A program made the translations under genes and the position numbers. Of a DNA stretch of 23,451 nucleotides, positions 16,305 through 23,451 are shown one piece after another. The stretch is from Chara braunii (Eukaryota > Streptophyta > Charophyceae > Charales > Characeae), in assembly GCA_003427395.1 (NCBI GenBank), contig BFEA01000031.1:1779750-1803200 (forward strand). Reading direction: 5' to 3'. Numbering within the stretch: position 1 is the first letter of the stretch; the number at the start of each line of letters is the position of its first letter. The notes beneath the pieces are model-generated. The model was not told where the DNA came from and did no database searches. It saw only the letters and a list, made by a program, of their open reading frames with translations.

Positions 16305-17737
16305 CGTTTTCAGTCTTTCAGGCTGAAACGACATGGGCCTGTAAGCCCTTATTTCTAGGCTTTTAGGCTGAGAATGCGGGACAGGCCCTGCAGGCCAGTG
16401 TGGCTACGCAGTATGCCACACCTTTGCCCCAGTGGCCCAAATCTTTTCTGCTTCCTGGCCATTCCAGTCGTCCCAACTTTGACACATCTGAGGGACTTTT
16501 AGGAAGGAAAACACAAATGATACAGAAACCCAGAAAGCATGAAAAGTAAACGCCGTGGTCAGTGACGACGCTAGCCAAAAGTATCAGAACTTCAGAAGTG
16601 TTCTTGTGCACTGATTTTCATTTTCCAGGTGGTTAATTAACTTAATTGAAGTTAATTTCAATTTTCCAGTGAATGTGATGCTCAAAATCGCCATTGCCAT
16701 TTTTGGATGGTCATGGGTCAAAGAGCAGAAACTCGTACCTGCTCAGGTAATCCAAAAAGGAACGACTGCAAGTCGGGAAGTTCATGCCAGCTCATCTGAG
16801 AACCAGCTCTTGCGAGTTGAAAGAAGGGCCTTGCAGCGTAAAACCTTAGGAGAAGCTATAAAGGGGACCTCAGAGCCAACTAGTTTATATTAAACCACCA
16901 CTACCTCTCTCGGTGTGCGGGAAAACGGGCATATGTGTCACACCGCGTTTATCACACCGCATTTATTGCAGGTCCCGAGGAGGTTCAGCGCGAAAGAAAG
17001 TTTAAGAAACAAAAAAGAAAGATTTGAGACCCTACAGGACCACGGAGAGGAAAAAAATTAGAAAAAACTTGAGCGACGTCGGGGAAGGCACTCATGAAGG
17101 TGGATGTGCAACCAGTGCTTTGAGGAATGTATCAGGCCAGTATGTGTGGAACGTGATAGATGTTTTTGTTTTGTAGCATCCTGTAGCGGACAGCAATCAC
17201 AGCATAAGGGATTTTTTTTTATTTATTTTTTTTTGAATTTTTTTCTGCATTTCTTCGTCATCGGACAGACGCCCTCACTGAGGGCACAGTCCCACTAGGC
17301 ACCTCGTAGAATGCATCTGATGGCTATGACAGCCTTAGGGAAGTTTCTTTTTTTCTTCTTCTTTTTTTTTCCGCTGCTCTTTTTCGGATGTAACTGCCGT
17401 GAGTACCAGAAAACAAAATAGAATGGGACCCAGTCTCGGCAAAACTCGGTGCGCAGTGAAATTTAGGGTCGGCAAAAACAGGATCGGAGGTAGCTGTGGT
17501 TTGAGCTCCAATCAGAGCATAAATGTGGAAAAAAGAGCCCATCATTGACCTGAAGGAATGGCTCTGGACATAGAACGCCCACAAAAAGACGGTACCTTCA
17601 GGCTTCAGTCAAATATACTCTCAAGTTTCAGTACGAACTAGTTCTGAAGTCGGACAACTGTGGCCCTGTGACTGACGAGATGGCAAGAAATGATCGATCT
17701 AGATCGTGATCGTTGGATATATTAAGGGCTCCAATCA

Positions 17738-18341
17738 TGCGAGGATAAGGCTCCTCGGCAGGCCTAAGGGGCCCCTGATGCAAGTGTGCCCGCCCCAAGT
17801 GAAGGCGGGCCTAACAAATCATGAGAGGCCCAATGCTGTCAGTTTCATATTTGGGGTTCAGGCAGTTGTGTCGCGTCAGTTGGTTGAGGGAACCCAGGAC
17901 CCGAGCTGCAAATATTTTCCACGGCCTTCTGGGCCTTTTCTAAAATGCAGGCCCTGGGCAAGAATCGCAGCATCATCCACAGACAGTTGGGAGGCACAAC
18001 CGAACGGGGCCCAGCAGCTGCAACAGATGCCTAGCCACTTGGGGCCTACCTGAAGCTTCTGGGCGCAGGCCCAGCCCAGCCAGGCGTGGGCAGGCAGACT
18101 TTTACCATATAGGAAAGAGCTCGCCGCCTGGATGGGCATTCAAGCACTCGCCAGTTTGCGGCAGCGCTGCTAGAGCGGACACTCACGGGCCGCTGCTAGC
18201 GCTAGGGGCAAGGTGCTGTGCACGTGTGGGAAGGAGGGCACTGCTGAGGGCGGCGCCGTAGCCCAGTTTCCATAGCTGGCCGGGCTTGGAATACAGCAAT
18301 GCGCAGGGGTGGTCTTTGGGTGTACAGAGGGAAGACCAGGT

Positions 18342-18388
<47 letters not shown>

Positions 18389-18604
18389 TCTGGGCGCCGA
18401 GCGCCAAGTAGGGGGAAAGGCCTGGACTCTGATGTTGGTGATGACGAGAGGAAGCTCTCATTGACATTCGGTTTCAGTGTTTTGATTCTCCATTGGTGTA
18501 ACATTGGTGCATTACTGTTTTCTGGACACTGTGATACTGTCTGGCTTTAAATGTGATCGTGTAATCTGGGTTCTGTCATATCATTATTGCTCATTTTCCT
18601 TGCA
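17738..18604 (+). repeat. 5' LTR of element 2
   Basis: The right end, TTGCA, is fixed by the primer binding site three bases on. The left end is taken as TGCGAGGATAAGG, because from here the sequence follows the start of the element 1 LTR (AAGGGGCCC..., GTGCCCGCCC, AAGTGAAGGCGGGCCT). The length is 867 bp. It includes a GA microsatellite. The left boundary is less certain than the right, since no second LTR is available. Confidence 0.78.
18345..18385 (+). repeat. (GA)20 microsatellite within the LTR
   Basis: About 41 bases of uninterrupted GA lie next to GTCTGGGCGCCGAGCGCC. The corresponding part of the element 1 LTR has the GGCGCC-type block but no GA run. Confidence 0.96.
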
Positions 18605-18607
18605 ATT

Positions 18608-18619
18608 TGGTATCAGAGC
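18608..18619 (+). promoter_or_regulatory. Primer binding site of element 2 (tRNA-iMet)
   Basis: TGGTATCAGAGC is an exact 12-base match to the complement of the plant initiator-Met tRNA 3' end, three bases after the LTR terminus. It fixes the orientation of the element as plus. Confidence 0.93.
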
Positions 18620-19220
18620 TGGTTCGAAATGCGGTTTACTGGTTCTTTGCAATAGCTGTTCGGTGCTTCGCATGAGGTGTGACGGAGTGATAAGGCTTGG
18701 GCGTTGGACGATAGGCGGCCCAGGGTCGTCTGGGCGGGCCGGGAAGGCTATGTGGTGACATTGGAATGTACGCTGGATGATGAGAGCTTACTGATGTGGC
18801 AGTTAAGCCGAGGTGGAAGTGCATTTCGGTGTTTCAAGGACCAGTCATCATAAATGCACGTCAGGTTGTCGGTGAGAAATCTGTGGTTGGGGGCAGCATT
18901 ATGAGGTACGTTGCCCTCTTCCTTATCTACCCTCTCCATTACTTCTTACCGTGACGAAGTGAGTTCTGTCTTGAGAGTCCTCTCAATGTGAGGTGTCGCG
19001 AGCGCTCAACCTTCAGAGTCGACATTCTTCCTGGGCAGCAAGCTGGTGGGAGACGGGCGAAGCCTCTGAAGGGCCCTGGACGAGGCACTCGGGTCATGGT
19101 CACCATGCAAACCCGCTGGGACTAGTACACGGAATGTTTGCCGCAAGTCCTTGGTTCTGCTGCTGCGCAATAGAGGTCATGCTGGGCATGGCAGCCCTTA
19201 TGAGACCTTTACCAGACCGT

Positions 19221-19228
19221 CTATAAAC
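19221..19228 (+). promoter_or_regulatory. Conserved TATA-like box in the leader of element 2
   Basis: CTATAAAC lies in the same GACCGTCTATAAAC context as in element 1. A second A/T box, ATAAATA, lies at 19369-19375. Role unproven. Confidence 0.35.
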
Positions 19229-19427
19229 GTTTCTGGCGGGTTCCGGTTGAACCCTGGCTGTGATCGTCGTCCTGTCTACGACGTAAAATCATTCCTGAGG
19301 ACCTTGGGGGCTGTCCTTGCCTTGTGATCAGCCAGATCAATCGGAAGTAAGGCTCGTTGCATGCGAGGATAAATAAGGTGCAGGGCTGGCAGACTTAGCA
19401 TAGACTAGGGCCACAGGGGTGGGCCGG

Positions 19428-19555
19428 ATTGCACACCTCCAGACACGCTGCTAAACCAGATGCTCAGGACGTCAACACAAGAGACTACTCAATTGCACAC
19501 CTCCAGACACGCTGCTCAACCAGATGCTCAGGAGGTCAACACAAGAGACTACTCA
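19428..19555 (+). repeat. 64-bp tandem duplication in the leader of element 2
   Basis: ATTGCACACCTCCAGACACG starts both units, 19428-19491 and 19492-19555. They differ at two positions. Element 1 has a single diverged copy at the matching place, so the duplication is specific to this copy or subfamily. Confidence 0.95.
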
Positions 19556-19925
19556 AGAGCGATACAGGGGGAGGAGGAATTCCAGCAATTGTTCGCTGTG
19601 ATACTGATTAGATAAACTGCCATTCAGCATGCATCTCCACAGGTAATTTATTTTTATTTTTGATTATTTAGTTGTATGGACTTGGTAACAACTAACAGAC
19701 AGGTGCAGATAGGATAGAACAAATTTTGCTGCATTGCAATCTGTTTTAGAATAGTCTAAAAATAGAAATAGAGTTACCTTTAGGACCTGACACTGATTGC
19801 TGGTTACCACTTGACTACTACTCTCCAGACTGACAGAAACTAGTGATTCTTAATACTCGGTTGGGTGTCATGCTGAGGTAGGATTCAGTCTGGATTCTAG
19901 TTTACATCGCACACCACTGTAGTCC

Positions 19926-20397
19926 ATGAGTGAAGCAGGCGGTAGTGAGGAGGAGGAACGATTAGTGGAACCTCTTAGAGGTACCCGTAGAACAGCTCTC
20001 AGTCTACCGATCACTTTCCAGGAGTTAGGTCCAGCAGAGGAAAGGAGGCGACAGAGGGAAGCCAGGGAGAGGGTGACATTAAGGAGGTCTAGGGAAGCAG
20101 GAGCCAGCGTCGAAGCCGCAATGGCTACCGTCTCTAGCATGTCCCAGGCCTTGTCCTAGACCTCTTTGTCAGGAGTTGGTCAGGGGGCTACTCAGGGTTC
20201 CATTAGTCAGACTGTTGGGTTGCAAGTCAGCCAACAGACTCCTCTCACACCAAAGGATTATGAGATCCTCCAAGCGGAAGCCCTTCATGATGAGCTGCAG
20301 CAGCGGTTTAGAGAAGCAGCAGAGATAAGACAGAGAGCGATAACGAGAAAGGCTAGACTAGGAACTAGGAAAGCTAGAAGCACTGGATGAGTCAACA
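19926..20397 (+). pseudogene. Gag N-terminal region of element 2
   Basis: The start is the ATG at 19926 (MSEAGGSEEEERLVEPLRGT), the first in this frame after the leader. It is rich in Glu and Arg (EERRRQREARERVTLRRSRE), so probably helical. TAG at 20157-20159 ends the first frame, and the same frame continues (LSGVGQGATQGSISQTV, then DYEILQAEALHDELQQRFRE). A slip near 20375-20380 moves it to the next frame, which reads EALDESTLDPAMQALHRSL. The parallel with the element 1 start supports the call, although similarity is low. Confidence 0.72.
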
Positions 20398-21243
20398 TTG
20401 GATCCTGCAATGCAAGCACTGCATCGCTCACTGCTATGCGTGGCAGAAACGAAGGTTGTCCAGCAGGAAGTGCTGGCTAAACTAGTGGCCGGCCAGAACC
20501 GAATTCTGGCTGCATTGCAGGCTCCTCGACCAGTAATGAGGCAGCCTCAGTATTCTGTAGCTCCCCCTTCGGTTGCGGGTCCCTTAGTGACGCCGCCACC
20601 GGCAGGGCCCTCTTTTCCACCTATGTTTGGCATGCCTCCTCCAGGTGGTTTAGTACTGGTTAGTGGTCCAATCTGTAGTACTTCTCCCGTACCATCGAGT
20701 ACGGTGGCAGCTACAGCCACATCGTCAGGACAGGCTCAGGTTAGCATGCAGCATCTTGTCTCAGTGGCTATGCAGCCACTGCAGCAATCACCTGGGAAAA
20801 TCCAACCTATGCAGTGGATGCCCAAGATTCCCTTGCTGAGTCCTAAGCCTTTTTCTGGCGACAGGAAAAAGGATGAGGACCTGGACACCTGGGTGAGAAC
20901 TGTGGCTACCTATGCGAGGCACAAGTTTACGAGGCTGGAGCAGGAAGTTATAGTTGCTGCCCCCATTCTGAAGGGTTCGGCAGCATGATGGTTAAATGGC
21001 ATAGTGCAGCAACAAGGTTACAGTAAAAACTTCGATGCCTGGGCCCAGGCCCAGACATTAGAGGACTTCATACGGACTGTGTACAACAGGTGGCATGACC
21101 CTCAAGGGGCTCAAGGCCACCGACGCAATCAACAGTCTCGGTTCCAAACAGTACTGACTGTGCGGGAAGTCAGAGACGTCGTAGAACGTCTGATAGTAGT
21201 GCCTGGTGTACGCTATGACCCACAGGTACTCCTCACAGGTTAA
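20398..21243 (+). pseudogene. Gag linker and core of element 2 (stop codon, truncated)
   Basis: A helical stretch (VVQQEVLAKLVAGQNRILAA) leads into a Pro/Gly/Ser-rich linker and the Gag core: LSPKPFSGDRKKDEDLDTW, RLEQEVIVAAPILKGSAA, then TGA at 20986-20988 and WLNGIVQQQG. In element 1 the matching position is Arg (SATRWLNG), so CGA has become TGA. The frame then continues unchanged through FDAWAQAQTLEDFIRTVYNR and VVERLIVVPGVRYDPQVLLT. It ends at 21243, because the homology to other gag copies breaks off after VLLT. No zinc knuckle follows. Confidence 0.88.
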
Positions 21244-21500
21244 CTAAGATGCAATCAGACTCGCTCTCTTCTTCACTTCACATACATGCAAACAGATGGC
21301 GATTCCCACTGGCGCCCAGACACCCACTCAAATCTCAGAGATATGGAAACCACGAACACAGTTCAGATGCAAACTCCCTTCAACAGGCTATGGCGCATCA
21401 GTGCCTGTACATCCCAACTCTCGTTTCCGTGTCCAACACCTCTGTTCGCACACACTCGACACTGGATCACCCTGAATACCCCACGCACACGTACTCTGTA

Positions 21501-21501
<1 letters not shown>

Positions 21502-21550
<49 letters not shown>
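21502..21550 (+). repeat. (CA)24 microsatellite
   Basis: About 49 bases of uninterrupted CA dinucleotide. Confidence 0.97.
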
Positions 21551-21553
<3 letters not shown>

Positions 21554-21947
21554 CAACTATCTCTAACCTATGGCGGCTATGGCCCCTCGCTACTACTACT
21601 ATGGCTAGGCTATCTTCTTCCAGCCCACTTCGACTTCGGGCGCTCTGCACACCACCTCGCACAAGACGCTGGGGCAGCGCTTCCGCATGGCTTACGCAGC
21701 GAATGAATGAATGGCTGGACGCTGCCTCTTGATTTATACTTCTGTAACTCGTTGGTCTGCCCCTTTTCCACCGGGCCCTTGGTGCACACAGTCCCTCATG
21801 GTGCTTGCTGACTGTACAAAGTGAGACTGGGACTGGGTACCGCTGACTCAGCAAAGTTGGACTCCACAGCCCACTTGCCTTTGTCTAAACGTGAGGCAGT
21901 TTTCGAAAGGCCACCTTCCGGAAGTCTGTGGACTTGGCCTTTCGAGT

Positions 21948-22034
21948 ACTGTAGCAGCTACGACCTTGACCTTTCAGGACTGTAGCAGCTACGACTTTGA
22001 CCTCTCAGAACAGCTACAGCTATGACCTCTACAG
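21948..22034 (+). repeat. 31-bp tandem repeat, two good copies and one worn copy
   Basis: ACTGTAGCAGCTACGACCTT followed by GACCTTTCAGG (21948-21978) recurs at 21979-22009 with two changes. A weaker third copy with CAGCTACAGCTATGACCTC extends to 22034. Each unit contains the near-palindrome GTAGCAGCTAC. Confidence 0.85.
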
Positions 22035-22294
22035 CACTGTGACCCCTACTCGACAGACCTACAGATCGAACCCCTACCACTACACGGACCTACGACAGAC
22101 CACAACCAACTACCGAAACACAGGTCACGGGTTCAAACACTCAGGGGTCGACTCGATACTGTACATGGGTAAGGTAAGGTCTGGGGATCGAACTCTAGGG
22201 CCCGCATCTGTGACTGCAAAACGTGAAAACCGTTTCACTCCTGCCGGCCTAAATTCGAGTTCCTCCGAGAATACTTCAGTCTAAGGCAGGACCC

Positions 22295-23190
22295 TTACCT
22301 CTCTTGTCTCTTTCGTAAGCCCTGACTATGTCGGGAGCTGTCTCTAGAAGTTCGTTGGGAGTGCGACACGCTGTTATTGTATGCACTGGCTACCTTTGGG
22401 AGCATCTCATCCAAGTTGATCTGATCGGGCCTAATGTACATTCTGAGAACTTGTTGCAGGATCTTATTTATATGTTCAGTCTGACCTGTGGTCTCAGGAT
22501 GACAGCCAGATGACATCAACAACTTTGACCCATAAACTTTCATCAGTTCCTGCCAGTTCTGACTGGTGAACCTGCTGTCTCTGTCACCAACTATCGACAG
22601 CGGTATACCATGTTCATTGACCCAATGATCAAAGGACTTCTGAACTACTAAATCTGTTCGTGCCTCTGCAGAGGAACAAAAACTGCATACTTGCTAAACC
22701 TATCAACTATAACCATGACTTGACTCTTGCCATGCCTACTCTTGACTTGAGCATCCATAAAGTCAATGGATACAGAATCTCCGGGTTTGTCGGGAATAGG
22801 CAAGGGTCTGAGAAGACCAAGAGGGGCTCGCGCATTAGTTTTGTTTCTCTGACAGACTTTACAACTGCGTACATACTCTATGCAGTCGGCCTTCATACCG
22901 GGCCATATATACGCATGCACGAGGTTGGCTAGTGTCTTTTGCCAACCAAAGTGTCCCTCTGTGTCGTGGCATTCCCCTAAGATCAAACTGCGAACCTCCT
23001 CACTGTTAAGAACACACAGACGGTCAACTACATTAGTCTTCTCAAATAGCAACCCATCAGTAGTGCAGCAGTCTGGTTCGGACTCTGGGGCCTCCTTAAC
23101 TTTCTTGAGGAGGTCACTGTAGATAGAGTCCTGCACATACGCTTTCTTAACTTTCTGTTGCAGGTCTCTCCCTATATCCAGATAGTGAAC
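22295..23190 (-). pseudogene. Integrase of element 3 (frameshifted, 3' truncated)
   Basis: The HHCC module is GECHDTEGHFGWQKT followed by YVRSCKVCQRNK. The catalytic acids are D in SIDFMDAQV, D in LSIVGDRDSRF and E in HPETTGQTEHINK, so the DDE triad is complete. Near 22670 a one-base slip follows VPLQRHEQI; the next frame reads ARTDLVVQKSFDHWVNEHGI and continues to QVLRMYIRPDQINLDEMLPK and ASAYNNSVSH. After that a further indel leaves a different open frame (NELLETAPDIVRAYERDKRG) and then homology is lost. The protein would be inactive. Confidence 0.93.
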
Positions 23191-23451
23191 TATCGCTCCA
23201 AAGTAATCAGCTCTTCCATCCGCGGCTACATTATACTTCCCCTTGACTGGCTTAAGCTCAAAGTCAAACTGATGTATTTCTGCAGCCCACCTGGTAAGCT
23301 TAGGTGTCATCTTGGTCTGCGTCTTCAGCCATCTCAACGTCTCATGGTCTGAATAGACTTTGAAGTGCCTCCCAAGCAAGTAGTGCTTCCAGTGATCTAA
23401 TGCTTGCCTGAGAGCCTAGAGTTCTCTCTCGAAGGTAGATGTCGCAACCTT
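23191..23451 (-). pseudogene. RNase H C-terminal part of element 3 (partial at window edge)
   Basis: This reads FERELxALRQALDHWKHYLLGRHFKVYSDHETLRWLKTQ, where x is a TAG at 23416-23418 in place of the Tyr seen in element 1 (YERELYAL). The motif that is normally VADALSRRPDYFG is shortened to VAADGRADYFG: the acidic residue remains but LSRR is lost. The domain is cut by the window edge. Confidence 0.88.

Larger units (their letters stand above)
13932..17737. other. Gene-free 3.8 kb, probably intron of the TRRAP gene
   Basis: No frame on either strand gives a recognisable product. Contents: two copies of AAAAAGCCTCCCGGCTAGA at about 14090 and 14129, short CAT and TC repeats, a 43-bp tandem pair at 15842-15917, three ambiguous bases near 16000, a hairpin cluster at 16138-16304, and T-rich tracts at about 17210-17240 and 17345-17370. 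Intron status is inferred because exon A has an acceptor site and so must be preceded by another exon. Confidence 0.5.
18620..19925 (+). other. Long untranslated leader of element 2
   Basis: This is a 1.3 kb leader, as in element 1. From about 18845 to 19440 it aligns with the element 1 leader through GTGAGAAATCTGTGGTTGGG, CTCTGAAGGGCCCTGG, ACCGTCTATAAAC, ATCAGCCAGATC and ACAGGGGTGGGCCG. Shared splice-like or promoter-like strings are GAGGTACGTTG near 18903, CTATAAAC at 19221 and ATAAATA at 19369. A CTCCACAG|GTAATTTATT string near 19641 sits where element 1 has CACAG|GTACGTTGGG. The rest (19650-19920) is diverged. Confidence 0.75.
17738..21238 (+). mobile_element. Truncated Ty3/gypsy LTR retrotransposon (element 2)
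   Basis: The order is LTR (17738-18604), iMet primer binding site (18608), leader, then gag from 19926. Homology to Gag stops at QVLLT around 21238, in mid-domain, and no protease, reverse transcriptase, integrase or second LTR follows on this strand. It belongs to the same family as element 1: the primer spacing (TTGCA ATT TGG), the leader and the Gag core match. It differs enough in LTR length (867 against 1097 bp) and sequence to be another subfamily. It points away from element 1, with the host exons between them. Confidence 0.88.
21239..22290. other. Unassigned stretch between elements 2 and 3
   Basis: I find no recognisable gene. It contains a CA microsatellite (21502-21550) and a 31-bp repeat (21948-22034). 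Plus-strand frames over the CA run give Thr-His artefacts. Confidence 0.5.
22270..23451 (-). mobile_element. Ty3/gypsy element 3, RNase H-integrase fragment
   Basis: This minus-strand pol fragment enters from the right edge and ends at about 22270-22295, inside the integrase C-terminal half. It is a different lineage from element 1: the corresponding integrase reads SIDFMDAQVKSRHGKSQ and VDRFSKYAVFVPLQ. No LTR, primer site or polypurine tract is visible at the left end, so it appears truncated there. Confidence 0.9.

Noticed and set aside
21249-21854. Open frames over the second CA run
   Set aside because: Thr-His and Val-Cys tracts come from the CA repeat, and the flanks show no family signal.
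22130-22170. tRNA-like GGGTTCAAA string
   Set aside because: No matching acceptor, D or anticodon stems surround it.

Overview
The window looks like nuclear DNA of a streptophyte, perhaps a charophyte alga such as Chara. Three observations suggest this: plant-type Ty3/gypsy elements primed by initiator-Met tRNA; two spliced exons that read as the plant form of the giant TRRAP/Tra1 protein; and intron-rich, microsatellite-rich, retroelement-packed DNA. The assignment to Chara rests on recall of similar Gag wording and was not tested.

Layout. (1) 1-9174, minus strand: a nearly full-length but dead Ty3/gypsy retrotransposon. In its own direction it runs 5' LTR (9174-8078), primer binding site, 1.3 kb leader, gag, zinc knuckle, protease, reverse transcriptase, RNase H, integrase, an AT-hook/chromo-like tail, polypurine tract and part of the 3' LTR. 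It carries many in-frame stops, several frameshifts and a striking set of head-to-tail duplications (23 bp, 64 bp, about 490 bp and about 510 bp). (2) 9175-11643: non-coding accessory DNA with a G-rich tract, a near-perfect 118-120 bp inverted repeat with a 7-base loop, a 94-bp tandem array, a C16 run and a C-rich tract. (3) 11644-13931, minus strand: two phase-0 exons of a TRRAP/Tra1-like host gene, separated by a 1871-bp intron that holds diverged repeats and a CA/GA microsatellite. (4) 13932-17737: no recognised gene; several short repeats, three ambiguous bases and a cluster of small perfect hairpins. (5) 17738-about 21238, plus strand: a second element of the same family (LTR, exact primer binding site, leader, gag), cut off inside gag. 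(6) about 21239-22290: unassigned DNA with a CA microsatellite and a 31-bp repeat. (7) about 22290-23451, minus strand: the RNase H/integrase part of a third Ty3/gypsy element, entering from the right edge.

The two same-family elements lie head to head with the host exons between them. The simplest reading is that the elements sit in, or next to, very long introns of a TRRAP-type gene on the minus strand. No pathway or operon logic applies. The only host function seen is the transcription-cofactor scaffold. I did not find a clearly new biological system. The best candidates for a second look are the foldback/tandem structure at 9910-10320, the hairpin cluster at 16138-16304, the conserved and possibly spliced retroelement leader, and the AT-hook plus chromo-like integrase tail.
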